DNA from: Escherichia sp. E4742
GTDB taxonomy: Bacteria; Pseudomonadota; Gammaproteobacteria; Enterobacterales; Enterobacteriaceae
DNA: 64,000 nt
Direction: 5' to 3'
Assembly (NCBI RefSeq): GCF_005843885.1
Contig: NZ_CP040443.1
Span: forward strand, 4,278,001 to 4,342,000
Position numbers and translations under genes: made by a program. Below the pieces are notes generated by a model. The model searched no databases, was not told the DNA's origin, and saw only the letters and a list, made by a program, of their open reading frames with translations. Shown one piece after another: positions 34,994-44,440 of this stretch; positions within the stretch are counted from its first letter, which is position 1; every line of letters begins with the position of its first letter.

Positions 34994-35524
34994 TTAGCGA
35001 CCAAACAGATCACGTTTTTTCGCTTTAAACGGCTGGGAAATCATCACCAGCACCGCGACAATCAGGTAAGCGATAAAAATACCGAGCAACCACTGTGGCA
35101 TTTCCAGACCTAAAAAATCCCACTGACGCTCGGCACAATCGCCAGAGGCGACAAACACTTGTGGCACCCATTTATCCAGCGGCAGCCAGTCCGGGAAGCG
35201 AACCATAAAATCACAGGTCGCAAACGGTGAAGGATAGAGTTGAAGCATAGTGTGTTCGTAAGTTAACTGCACACCGCGGAACGCACTGTATAACCAGATA
35301 ATCATCGCCACATAACGCAGCGGAGTTTTCGGAGCAATAGCGCCAATCAGCGCGGCACCCAGAACGCCGAATAACGCACAGCGTTCATAAATACAGAGCA
35401 CGCAAGGTTTAAGTAACATCACATGCTGGAACCACAGCGCCGTCAGTTCCAGTGCCAGAGCGGTAAACGCCATCAACAGCCACGCTCCCCGACCCTGTGA
35501 ACATTGGTTCAAAAATCGCAACAT
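34994..35524 (-). CDS. dsbB: Disulfide bond formation protein DsbB
   Basis: 176 residues, four transmembrane helices. Reactive pairs: Cys41/Cys44 in CVLC, and the periplasmic Cys104/Cys130 pair (FATCDF and SGDCAER). It reoxidises DsbA using ubiquinone. It follows nhaB on the same strand. Confidence 0.97.
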   Translation of the reverse strand: MLRFLNQCSQGRGAWLLMAFTALALELTALWFQHVMLLKPCVLCIYERCALFGVLGAALIGAIAPKTPLRYVAMIIWLYSAFRGVQLTYEHTMLQLYPSPFATCDFMVRFPDWLPLDKWVPQVFVASGDCAERQWDFLGLEMPQWLLGIFIAYLIVAVLVMISQPFKAKKRDLFGR

Positions 35525-35669
35525 AATAATATTCCTGCAATATGCATAGAATGCGCAGTTTAAACCAATTCATTCGCTGCGCCACCTGGGGGAATCAAAA
35601 ATCGATCGTAATCGAACAATTATCGGGCGAAAAGGCAAACCGGGCATCAATATGCCCGGTCAGTTGTTA

Positions 35670-37211
35670 TCAAAGCGCTGCTAACCACCCCATTTGCATA
35701 AACCATTCGGTTACAGGGGCAAGAGTAAACTCGACGCAGAGCAGTCCGACGAGAGTCAGTACGAGGGTATAAGGCAGGGCCATCCACACCATGCGGCCAT
35801 AAGAGAGGCGAATCAATGGCGCGAGTGCGGAAGTCAGCAGGAACAAGAATGCAGCCTGGCCGTTCGGCGTGGCGACGGAGGGCAGGTTGGTCCCGGTATT
35901 AATGGCAACTGCCAGAAGCTCGTATTGCTTCAACGTAATCGCGCCACTCTCCATTGCCGCTTTCGCTTCGTTGATATAAATCGTCCCCACGAAGACGTTA
36001 TCCGAAATGGATGACAGCAGACCGTTGAAAATATAGAACAGCGAAAGCTGTGCATGTTCCGATGCCTGCAGCACAAACTGGATAATCGGGGAGAACAGCT
36101 GCTGGTCGATAATTACTGCGACTACCGAGAAAAAGACGGTCAACAGTGCGGTGAATGGCAGAGATTCGGTGAAGGCTTTGCCGATAGCATGTTCATCGGT
36201 GACACCGGTCAATGATGTCGCCAGAATAATGACCGACAAACCAATCAAGCCAACTTCCGCCAGATGCAACGCCAGCGCAGTCACCAGCCAGATGCCGATA
36301 ATCGCCTGGACAATCAGACGAATTTTATCCTGACGGGTACGCTGGTGGCGGCTTTGATCGTCAAACTGTTGCAGCACTTCGCGGACTTTCTCCGGCAGTG
36401 TTTCACCGTAGCCAAACCAACGCAGTTTCTCCACCAACAGGCAAGTTAACAGACCGCAAACCAGAACCGGAACGGTCACTGGCGACATGCGCAGGAAGAA
36501 ATCGCCAAAATGCCAGCCAGCGGCTTTGGCGATAATCAGGTTTTGCGGCTCACCCACCATGGTCATCACGCCACCTAATGCGGTACCGACGCCGGCGTGC
36601 ATCATCAGACTACGCAGGAAACCACGGAACTGCTCCAGAACAACTTTGTAATGCTGGTCGATATGACTATCGTCTTGCAGGTCGGGATCTTCGGTGCGGG
36701 AAGAGGCTACGCGGTGATAAATGCCATAAAAGCCGACTGCAACGCTGATCACCACCGCCACGACGGTTAAAGCATCGAGGAACGCGGAGAGAAACGCCGC
36801 CGCCACGCAAAAAGAGAGCGATAGCAGCATTTTGGAGCGAATGCTTAATAGCAAGCGAGTAAAAATGAACAGCAACAGCTGTTTCATAAAATAGATGCCC
36901 GCCACCATAAACATCAGTAACAGCAAGACTTCAAGGTTTGCCGCCACCTCTTCACGGACGTGTTCCGCGCTGGTCATGCCAATAAATACGGCTTCGATAG
37001 CCAACAGGCCGCCGGGGAGCAGCGGGTAGCATTTCAGGGCCATCGCCAGAGTGAAAATAAATTCCGCTACCAGCAACCAGCCAGCGACGAAAGGGCTGAT
37101 GAGGAAAATTAACGGATTTACGATTAAGAAAATGATGAGGGCGAGTTTGTACCAGTCGGGGGACTGGCCCAAAAAATTGCGCCATAGCGCGCGGCCCCAG
37201 GAGATCTCCAT
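35670..37211 (-). CDS. nhaB: Na+/H+ antiporter NhaB
   Basis: 513 residues from ATG 37211 (MEISWGRALW); 18 further codons upstream are open but not supported. About a dozen hydrophobic segments. GEPQNLIIAKAAGWHF and NAVASINTGTNLPSVATPNG-like motifs of the family are present. It exports Na+ at neutral to alkaline pH. Divergent from fadR. Confidence 0.96.
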   Translation of the reverse strand: MEISWGRALWRNFLGQSPDWYKLALIIFLIVNPLIFLISPFVAGWLLVAEFIFTLAMALKCYPLLPGGLLAIEAVFIGMTSAEHVREEVAANLEVLLLLMFMVAGIYFMKQLLLFIFTRLLLSIRSKMLLSLSFCVAAAFLSAFLDALTVVAVVISVAVGFYGIYHRVASSRTEDPDLQDDSHIDQHYKVVLEQFRGFLRSLMMHAGVGTALGGVMTMVGEPQNLIIAKAAGWHFGDFFLRMSPVTVPVLVCGLLTCLLVEKLRWFGYGETLPEKVREVLQQFDDQSRHQRTRQDKIRLIVQAIIGIWLVTALALHLAEVGLIGLSVIILATSLTGVTDEHAIGKAFTESLPFTALLTVFFSVVAVIIDQQLFSPIIQFVLQASEHAQLSLFYIFNGLLSSISDNVFVGTIYINEAKAAMESGAITLKQYELLAVAINTGTNLPSVATPNGQAAFLFLLTSALAPLIRLSYGRMVWMALPYTLVLTLVGLLCVEFTLAPVTEWFMQMGWLAAL

Positions 37212-37380
37212 GATGGTTTCCCTTACCTTACAAATAATCAATGATGTTTTTATGTTTAAACGCAAAGCTTAACGGTCAGGCAGGAGTGAGGCAAGTCTTG
37301 ATAGTCAAGGGGAAAGAGATGCGGAAAATGAAGCCTTGATCCTTTTTTCTTCTTTTTGTCTGCTATCAGCGTGATTAGCC

Positions 37381-37399
37381 CTCTGGTATGATGAGTCCA
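37381..37399 (+). promoter_or_regulatory. FadR-like operator over the fadR -10 region
   Basis: CTCTGGTATGATGAGTCCA resembles the FadR operator (TCTGGT...ACCAGA type, degenerate right half) and includes TATGAT, a -10-like hexamer, about 40 bp before the fadR start. Autorepression is inferred. Confidence 0.5.
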
Positions 37400-37431
37400 A
37401 CTTTGTTTTGCTGTGTTATGGAAATCTCACT

Positions 37432-38151
37432 ATGGTCATTAAGGCGCAAAGCCCGGCGGGTTTCGCGGAAGAGTACATTATTGAAAGTATCTGGAATAAC
37501 CGCTTCCCGCCCGGGACTATTTTGCCCGCAGAACGTGAACTTTCAGAATTAATTGGCGTAACGCGTACTACGTTACGTGAAGTGTTGCAGCGCCTGGCGC
37601 GAGACGGCTGGCTGACTATTCAACACGGCAAACCGACGAAGGTGAATAATTTCTGGGAAACCTCCGGGTTGAATATTCTTGAGACGCTGGCGCGACTGGA
37701 TCACGAAAGTGTGCCGCAGCTTATTGATAATTTGCTGTCAGTGCGTACCAATATTTCGACAATTTTTATTCGCACCGCGTTTCGTCAGCATCCTGATAAA
37801 GCGCAAGAAGTGCTGGCAACCGCCAATGAAGTGGCCGATCACGCCGACGCCTTTGCTGACCTGGATTACAACATTTTCCGCGGTCTGGCGTTTGCTTCCG
37901 GTAACCCAATTTACGGTCTGATCCTCAACGGGATGAAAGGGCTGTATACGCGAATTGGTCGTCACTATTTCGCTAATCCGGAGGCGCGCAGTCTGGCACT
38001 GGGCTTCTATCACAAGCTATCGGCATTGTGCACTGAAGGCGCGCATGATCAGGTTTACGAAACAGTGCGCCGCTATGGGCATGAGAGTGGCGAGATATGG
38101 CACCGAATGCAGAAAAATCTGCCGGGTGATTTAGCCATTCAGGGGCGATAG
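37432..38151 (+). CDS. fadR: Fatty acid metabolism regulator FadR
   Basis: 239 residues from ATG 37432 (MVIKAQSPAG). N-terminal GntR winged helix (ELSELIGVTRTTLREVLQRL), then an all-helical acyl-CoA-binding domain. It represses fad beta-oxidation genes and activates fabA and fabB; long-chain acyl-CoA releases it. Divergent from nhaB. Confidence 0.98.
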   Translation: MVIKAQSPAGFAEEYIIESIWNNRFPPGTILPAERELSELIGVTRTTLREVLQRLARDGWLTIQHGKPTKVNNFWETSGLNILETLARLDHESVPQLIDNLLSVRTNISTIFIRTAFRQHPDKAQEVLATANEVADHADAFADLDYNIFRGLAFASGNPIYGLILNGMKGLYTRIGRHYFANPEARSLALGFYHKLSALCTEGAHDQVYETVRRYGHESGEIWHRMQKNLPGDLAIQGR

Positions 38152-38180
38152 TCCTTCCATCCTGATGACAAACGTATAAT

Positions 38181-38280
38181 TGTCTGATGCGCTACGCTTA
38201 TCAGGCCTACGTGTTTTTTTGCAATATATTGAATTTGCGATACTTTGTAGGCCGGATAAGGCATTTACGCCGCATCCGGC
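38181..38280. repeat. REP pair (BIME-like) between fadR and ycgB
   Basis: Two inverted REP units: CTGATGCGCTACGCTTATCAGGCC-type at 38181-38210 and GGCCGGATAAGGCATTTACG-type at 38247-38280, in opposite orientation between convergent genes. Confidence 0.85.
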
Positions 38281-38282
38281 AA

Positions 38283-38311
38283 AAATGAGTCCTCCTCAAA
38301 CGAGGAGGACT
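38283..38311 (-). terminator. ycgB terminator
   Basis: Perfect 10-bp stem AGTCCTCCTC (38288-38297) / GAGGAGGACT (38302-38311) with loop AAAC; on the minus strand CATTTTT follows. It sits 3 bp after the ycgB stop. Confidence 0.85.
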
Positions 38312-38313
38312 AT

Positions 38314-39846
38314 TTACAGATTTCCCATTCTCGGCGGGCAACGTTCCAGCAACTCGACGCTGCCGTCTTCGTTTTGCTGTTCGAGCATCACATCAAATCC
38401 CCACAGGCGATGCACATGCTTCAGTACCTCTTTACGCCCCCGGTCCAGCGGAGCGCGATTATGCGGAATGTAGCGCAGCGTCAGTGAACGGTCGCCGCGT
38501 AAATCCACGTTCCAGATCTGAATATTCGGCTCCAGATTACTTAAGTTATATTGTGACGATAACCGGTTACGGATCTCCCGATAACCTTCTTCATTATGAA
38601 TAGCGGAAATCTCCAGATAATTATGCCGATCGTCATCCAGCACGGTGAAGAAGCGGAAATCACGCATTACCTTCGGTGACAGGAACTGACTGATAAAGCT
38701 CTCATCTTTAAAATCACGCATCGCGAAATGCAGCGTTTCCAGCCAGTCGGAACCGGCGATATCCGGGAACCAGTATTTGTCTTCTTCCGTCGGCGACTGA
38801 CAAATCCGTTTAATATCCTGGAACATGGCGAAACCAAGCGCATACGGATTTATTCCGCTGTACCACGGGCTGTTATAGGGCGGCTGGAAAACCACATTGG
38901 TGTGGCTGTGCAAAAACTCCAGCATAAAGCGTTCGGTCACTTTTCCTTCATCGTACAGATGGTTAAGGATGGTGTAGTGCCAGAAGGTCGCCCAGCCTTC
39001 ATTCATCACCTGGGTCTGTTTTTGCGGATAAAAATACTGGCTCACCTTTCGCACGATGCGCAGAATTTCACGCTGCCATGATTCCAGCAGCGGCGCATTT
39101 TTCTCCATAAAATAGAGCAGGTTTTCTTGTGGTTCGGATGGATAGCGACGCGCTTCGGAAACGGTTTTCTCTTCCTCGCGTTTAGGCAGCGTTCTCCAGA
39201 GCATATTGACCTGGCTTTGCAGATACTCTTCGCGACCTTTCTGCCGGGCTTTCTCCTCTTGCAGCGAGATTTTTTGCGGGCGTTTATAACGATCCACACC
39301 GTAGTTCATCAGGGCATGACAGGAGTCCAACAGCTTTTCTACTTCATCAACGCCATAACGCTCTTCGCACTCGGTAATATATTTACGGGCAAAAATCAGG
39401 TAATCGACAATGGAACTGGCGTCGGTCCAGCTGCGAAACAGGTAATTGTTTTTGAAGAAAGAGTTGTGACCATAGCAGGCATGTGCCATCACCAGCGCCT
39501 GCATGGTGATGGTGTTCTCTTCCATCAGGTAAGCGATACACGGGTTAGAGTTAATGACAATTTCATAGGCCAGCCCTTGCTGACCGTGCTTATACAGACG
39601 TTCGGTTTCGATAAACTTTTTACCGAATGACCAGTGCGGATAGTTAATCGGCATGCCGACGCTGGAGTAGGCATCCATCATCTGTTCTGAGGTTATCACT
39701 TCAATCTGGTGCGGGTAGGTATCCAGCCGGTAGAGTTTCGCCACCCGGTCTATCTCTGCCAGATAAATATCCAGCAGGTCGAACGTCCAGTCGGGTCCAT
39801 CGCTCAAACGTGTGGAGTCCTTATTCATAGAATCGATCGTCGCCAT
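38314..39846 (-). CDS. ycgB: SpoVR-family protein YcgB
   Basis: 510 residues covering the SpoVR domain (EVITSEQMMDAYSSVGMPIN, ARKYITECEERYG, NEGWATFWHY). In Bacillus SpoVR affects spore cortex; in enterics YcgB is RpoS-linked and acts with the yeaG/yeaH stress genes. No catalytic mechanism established. Confidence 0.93.
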   Translation of the reverse strand: MATIDSMNKDSTRLSDGPDWTFDLLDIYLAEIDRVAKLYRLDTYPHQIEVITSEQMMDAYSSVGMPINYPHWSFGKKFIETERLYKHGQQGLAYEIVINSNPCIAYLMEENTITMQALVMAHACYGHNSFFKNNYLFRSWTDASSIVDYLIFARKYITECEERYGVDEVEKLLDSCHALMNYGVDRYKRPQKISLQEEKARQKGREEYLQSQVNMLWRTLPKREEEKTVSEARRYPSEPQENLLYFMEKNAPLLESWQREILRIVRKVSQYFYPQKQTQVMNEGWATFWHYTILNHLYDEGKVTERFMLEFLHSHTNVVFQPPYNSPWYSGINPYALGFAMFQDIKRICQSPTEEDKYWFPDIAGSDWLETLHFAMRDFKDESFISQFLSPKVMRDFRFFTVLDDDRHNYLEISAIHNEEGYREIRNRLSSQYNLSNLEPNIQIWNVDLRGDRSLTLRYIPHNRAPLDRGRKEVLKHVHRLWGFDVMLEQQNEDGSVELLERCPPRMGNL

Positions 39847-40175
39847 ACGCGCACCTCATTGTTGTCGGCGCTCTCTGTGTGGAACACCTCATTTCAAGCA
39901 TAGAACACCAGTTAAAAACCGCGTCGCCGGAGAATTTTTTTCTTTGCGATTTCTTATTATCGGAGTGCCAATAATTAGCTTCTCAACGGAATTTTCTGCT
40001 GGATATAAAGCTCGGCCAGCAGGAGATACCAAAGACGCCATATTCCCGCAGACTCAGGGAGATGTGAGCCAGCTCACCATAAAAAAGCCATATGTTGAAT
40101 AATATTTTCATCTGGGTTATCAAGATGTAATTAGATTATTGTTCTTTTACTGTATCTACCGTTATCGGAGTGGCT
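39847..40175. other. ycgB-dadA divergent regulatory region
   Basis: 329 bp holding divergent promoters. A CRP-type site is described separately; no reading frame is supported. Confidence 0.6.
40063..40078. promoter_or_regulatory. CRP-type site upstream of dadAX
   Basis: TGTGAGCCAGCTCACC fits TGTGA-N6-TCACA with one mismatch, centred about 105 bp before the dadA start. dadAX is known to be CRP-activated and Lrp-controlled in E. coli. Confidence 0.75.
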
Positions 40176-41474
40176 ATGCGAGTTGTCATACTGGGAAGTG
40201 GTGTGGTAGGCGTTGCCAGCGCCTGGTATCTGAATCAGGCAGGACATGAGGTCACCGTCATTGATCGGGAACCGGGGGCGGCTCTTGAAACCAGCGCAGC
40301 GAATGCCGGGCAAATCTCCCCCGGCTATGCCGCGCCGTGGGCAGCACCAGGCGTGCCTTTAAAAGCGATTAAATGGATGTTTCAGCGCCATGCGCCGCTG
40401 GCCGTTCGTCTCGATGGTACGCAGTTCCAGTTGAAATGGATGTGGCAAATGTTACGTAACTGCGACACCAGCCACTATATGGAAAATAAAGGGCGGATGG
40501 TGCGCCTGGCGGAATACAGCCGTGATTGCCTGAAAGCATTACGCGCAGAGACAAATATCCAGTATGAAGGTCGGCAGGGCGGGACGCTGCAACTGTTTCG
40601 TACCGAACAACAGTATGAAAATGCCACTCGCGATATCGCCGTGCTGGAAGATGCTGGTGTGCCGTACAAATTACTGGAATCCAGCCGCCTGGCAGAAGTG
40701 GAGCCCGCACTGGCAGAAGTGGCGCACAAACTGACGGGCGGTCTTCAACTGCCCAATGATGAAACCGGAGACTGCCAGCTCTTTACCCAGAATCTGGCGC
40801 GGATGGCGGAGCAGGCGGGGGTTAAATTCCGCTTTAATACGCCCGTTGACCAACTACTTTGCGACGGCGAGCAAATCTACGGCGTGAAGTGTGGTGATGA
40901 AGTGATTAAGGCCGATGCGTATGTGATGGCGTTTGGTTCTTACTCGACGGCGATGCTTAAAGGCATTGTTGATATTCCTGTATATCCGCTGAAGGGGTAT
41001 TCCCTGACCATTCCGATTGCGCAGGAAGATGGCGCGCCGGTGTCCACCATTCTTGATGAAACCTACAAAATCGCCATTACCCGTTTCGATAACCGTATCC
41101 GCGTTGGCGGAATGGCGGAAATTGTTGGTTTTAACACTGAACTGTTACAGCCGCGTCGTGAAACGCTGGAAATGGTCGTTCGCGATCTCTATCCGCGCGG
41201 CGGTCATGTCGAGCAGGCTACTTTCTGGACCGGTCTGCGCCCGATGACGCCAGACGGCACGCCGATTGTTGGTCGTTCACGCTTTAAAAATCTGTGGCTG
41301 AATACCGGTCACGGTACGCTCGGCTGGACGATGGCTTGCGGTTCCGGTCAGTTGTTAAGCGATCTGCTCTCGGGGCGCACGCCCGCTATCCCGTATGAGG
41401 ATTTAAGCGTAGCGCGCTACAGCCGTGGATTTACGCCATCACGCCCGGGCCATTTACATGGCGCGCACAGCTAA
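40176..41474 (+). CDS. dadA: D-amino acid dehydrogenase small subunit DadA
   Basis: 432 residues from ATG 40176 (MRVVILGSGVVG), two codons after an alternative in-frame ATG. FAD dinucleotide motif GSGVVG at 7-12. GLRPMTPDGTPIVG and NTGHGTLGWTMACGSGQ near the C-terminus are DAO-family motifs. It oxidises D-alanine at the inner membrane into the respiratory chain, allowing alanine use. Followed by dadX at 10 bp. Confidence 0.97.
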   Translation: MRVVILGSGVVGVASAWYLNQAGHEVTVIDREPGAALETSAANAGQISPGYAAPWAAPGVPLKAIKWMFQRHAPLAVRLDGTQFQLKWMWQMLRNCDTSHYMENKGRMVRLAEYSRDCLKALRAETNIQYEGRQGGTLQLFRTEQQYENATRDIAVLEDAGVPYKLLESSRLAEVEPALAEVAHKLTGGLQLPNDETGDCQLFTQNLARMAEQAGVKFRFNTPVDQLLCDGEQIYGVKCGDEVIKADAYVMAFGSYSTAMLKGIVDIPVYPLKGYSLTIPIAQEDGAPVSTILDETYKIAITRFDNRIRVGGMAEIVGFNTELLQPRRETLEMVVRDLYPRGGHVEQATFWTGLRPMTPDGTPIVGRSRFKNLWLNTGHGTLGWTMACGSGQLLSDLLSGRTPAIPYEDLSVARYSRGFTPSRPGHLHGAHS

Positions 41475-41483
41475 GGAATCGCG

Positions 41484-42554
41484 ATGACCAGACCGATACA
41501 GGCCAGCCTCGATCTACAGGCATTAAAACAGAATCTGAACATTGTCCGCCAGGCCGCGCCGCACGCGCGCGTCTGGTCGGTGGTAAAAGCGAACGCGTAT
41601 GGGCACGGTATTGAGCGTATCTGGAGTGCGCTCGGGGCGACTGATGGCTTTGCCTTACTTAATCTGGAAGAGGCCATTACCCTACGTGAGCGCGGCTGGA
41701 AAGGGCCGATCCTCATGTTGGAAGGTTTTTTCCACGCCCAGGATCTGGAGATTTATGACCAGTATCGCCTGACTACCTGCGTTCACAGTAACTGGCAGCT
41801 CAAAGCGTTGCAAAACGCGCGACTAAAAGCACCACTGGATATTTATCTTAAAGTGAACAGTGGAATGAATCGGCTGGGCTTCCTGCCCGATCGCGTGTCC
41901 ACCGTCTGGCAGCAACTGCGGGCGATGGCGAATGTTGGCGAAATGACCCTGATGTCGCATTTTGCCGAGGCCGAGCATCCTGATGGGATTACCGGGGCGA
42001 TGGCGCGTGTTGACCAGGCGGCGGAAGGGCTGGAGTGTCGACGCTCGTTGTCTAACTCGGCGGCGACGCTGTGGCATCCGGAAGCGCATTTTGACTGGGT
42101 GCGTCCGGGGATTGTTTTGTATGGTGCATCGCCGTCCGGTCAGTGGCGCGATATCGCCAATACCGGATTACGTCCGGTAATGACGTTAAGTAGCGAGATT
42201 ATTGGTGTCCAGACACTGAAAGCGGGAGATCGTGTGGGCTATGGTGGTCGCTATACCGTGCGTGATGAACAGCGAATCGGCATTGTTGCCGCCGGATACG
42301 CCGACGGTTATCCGCGTCATGCGCCAACCGGTACACCGGTTTTAGTGGACGGCGTGTGCACCATAACGGTGGGGACTGTCTCGATGGATATGCTGGCGGT
42401 AGATTTAACACCTTGCCCGCAGGCGGGAATTGGTACACCGGTTGAGTTGTGGGGCAAAGAGATCAAAATTGATGATGTCGCCGCCGCTGCCGGAACTGTT
42501 GGCTATGAATTGATGTGCGCGCTGGCGTTACGTGTGCCTGTTGTGACGGTGTAA
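41484..42554 (+). CDS. dadX: Catabolic alanine racemase DadX
   Basis: 356 residues. PLP lysine Lys35 (VVKANAYGHG) and the C-terminal GYGGRYT region with the catalytic Tyr area are present. It converts L-alanine to D-alanine for DadA. Second gene of the dadAX operon. Confidence 0.98.
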   Translation: MTRPIQASLDLQALKQNLNIVRQAAPHARVWSVVKANAYGHGIERIWSALGATDGFALLNLEEAITLRERGWKGPILMLEGFFHAQDLEIYDQYRLTTCVHSNWQLKALQNARLKAPLDIYLKVNSGMNRLGFLPDRVSTVWQQLRAMANVGEMTLMSHFAEAEHPDGITGAMARVDQAAEGLECRRSLSNSAATLWHPEAHFDWVRPGIVLYGASPSGQWRDIANTGLRPVMTLSSEIIGVQTLKAGDRVGYGGRYTVRDEQRIGIVAAGYADGYPRHAPTGTPVLVDGVCTITVGTVSMDMLAVDLTPCPQAGIGTPVELWGKEIKIDDVAAAAGTVGYELMCALALRVPVVTV

Positions 42555-42598
42555 CTTGTATCGCCGGATGCGACCAGCGTCGCATCCGGCGATACAAG
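42555..42598. repeat. Perfect 20-bp inverted repeat (REP) between dadX and cvrA
   Basis: CTTGTATCGCCGGATGCGAC (42555-42574) pairs perfectly with 42579-42598 around a CAGC loop. The inner part is a REP core. It starts directly after the dadX stop and lies between convergent genes. Confidence 0.85.
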
Positions 42599-42609
42599 AC
42601 GGATCAAAC

Positions 42610-44346
42610 TTAAGATTCGGCTTCTTCCTCCGCTACCCGAACGCCAATCTTCAGCACTTCATTATCTTCTTTCTCGGCCACCGTCCAGATCATCCCGGCA
42701 AACTCCACCTGATCACCGACAACCGGAGCCGCGCCTAACAATTGCTGGACAATTTCCCCCAGTGTTTGCTGTTTATCGCGATACTCCCGACCGTCTTCCA
42801 GACCATATATCAGCGCCACATCGGCATATTTGGCACTGGCTTCAAGAATGAAGTCACCAAAGAAGCGTTGATCCAGCGCGACTGGCGGTGACTGGCTGAA
42901 CAGTTTACCGAGCGCCGGGAGATCGCGTTCCCGACCAATCACGCACAAGACGTCGCCTTCACGCAGTCGGGTGCTGCCAGTGGGATGAAGCAACTGGTTA
43001 TCACGAAATAGTGCCGCAATACGCGTCTCTTTTGGCATATGCAGATCGCGCAGCGCCGCGCCCACGCACCATTTATCGGCACTCAACTGATAAACAAACT
43101 GTTCCCACGGGTTTTCCGGATGAATATCAAGGCCAACGCGTGATACCGGGCGTCCGACGGGCGGAACCACCACTTTGGCTTTTTTCGCCGCCCACGAGAG
43201 CGATGTTCCCTGCAATAGCAGTGAAACCAGAACCACAAAGAAGGCGACATTAAAGAACAGACGCGCATTCTCCAGGCCCGCCATCATCGGGAACACCGCC
43301 AGGATAATCGGTACCGCGCCGCGCAGTCCGACCCAACTGATAAATACGCGCTCGCGCAAATTGAAACCACGGAACGGCAGCAATCCGGCAAATACCGAAA
43401 GGGGACGAGCGATGAAAATCATCCATGCGGACAAAATGAGCGCCGGAATGGCAATAGGCAGTAAGTCGCTTGGGTTAACCAACAGCCCAAGCACCAGGAA
43501 CATGGCGATTTGCGCCAGCCAGGCGAGGCCGTCGAAATTTTGCAGAATGCCGTAGCGGTTGCGAATAGGGCGATTACCCAGCAGAAAACCGCACAGATAC
43601 ACCGCCAGAATACCGCTACCTTCCAGCGCAGTTGTTAATGAGAAAATCAGAATACCGCCACTTAATGCCAGCAATGGATATAATCCGGCGGGCAGGGCGA
43701 TGCGGTTGATCATTTGCTGCAGTAAATAACCGCCGCCAAGACCTATTACAATGCCCAGACCAAATTGTTGCAGAATATCGACAATGAACATCCAGCTAAT
43801 ATTGCTCTCATGATGCTGGATCATCGCAATCAGGGTAATGGTCAGAAACACGGCCATCGGATCATTACTGCCGGATTCTATTTCCAGCGTCGAGCCAACA
43901 CGTTCGTTAAGCCCCTTGCCGCCAAGCAGAGAAAATACCGCCGCGGCATCCGTGGAACCGACAATGGCGCCGATTAATAAGCCTTCAATCAAATTGAGAT
44001 TAAACAGCCACGCCGCCATCATGCCGGTTAAACCAGAAGTAATCAGCACGCCCACCGTCGCCAGTGACAGCGCCGGACCTAACGCCACGCGAAATGAACT
44101 GGCCTGGGTACGCATCCCGCCGTCGAGCAAAATAATCGCCAGCGCGAGGTTACTTACCATGTAAGCAAAAGGATAATTATCAAACGGGATGCCGCCGACG
44201 CCATCAACCCCCGCCAGCATGCCGATCGCCAGAAAAATAACCAGAATGGGAATGCCAAGACGGGAAGAAAATGAACTAAGTAAAATACTGCTGGTGACAA
44301 GGATGGATCCTAAGATGAAAAGGCTAATTATTGTTGTGGCATCCAA
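42610..44346 (-). CDS. cvrA: K+/H+ antiporter CvrA (NhaP2/YcgO)
   Basis: 578 residues: about twelve transmembrane segments of the CPA1 exchanger fold (IVGSTDAAAVFSLLGGKGLN with the transport-site acidic residue), then a TrkA_C domain and a CorC_HlyC-type C-terminal domain. By family and K-12 data it supports growth at low osmolarity and K+ efflux at high K+. Confidence 0.95.
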   Translation of the reverse strand: MDATTIISLFILGSILVTSSILLSSFSSRLGIPILVIFLAIGMLAGVDGVGGIPFDNYPFAYMVSNLALAIILLDGGMRTQASSFRVALGPALSLATVGVLITSGLTGMMAAWLFNLNLIEGLLIGAIVGSTDAAAVFSLLGGKGLNERVGSTLEIESGSNDPMAVFLTITLIAMIQHHESNISWMFIVDILQQFGLGIVIGLGGGYLLQQMINRIALPAGLYPLLALSGGILIFSLTTALEGSGILAVYLCGFLLGNRPIRNRYGILQNFDGLAWLAQIAMFLVLGLLVNPSDLLPIAIPALILSAWMIFIARPLSVFAGLLPFRGFNLRERVFISWVGLRGAVPIILAVFPMMAGLENARLFFNVAFFVVLVSLLLQGTSLSWAAKKAKVVVPPVGRPVSRVGLDIHPENPWEQFVYQLSADKWCVGAALRDLHMPKETRIAALFRDNQLLHPTGSTRLREGDVLCVIGRERDLPALGKLFSQSPPVALDQRFFGDFILEASAKYADVALIYGLEDGREYRDKQQTLGEIVQQLLGAAPVVGDQVEFAGMIWTVAEKEDNEVLKIGVRVAEEEAES

Positions 44347-44440
44347 CGGTCGGTTACTCCTGATTACGCTGTCTCTTATATAAACCCTACCATATTAGCG
44401 GCAGAAACAGCGTTTTACTTAGCCCTGAAACGTGATTTTT

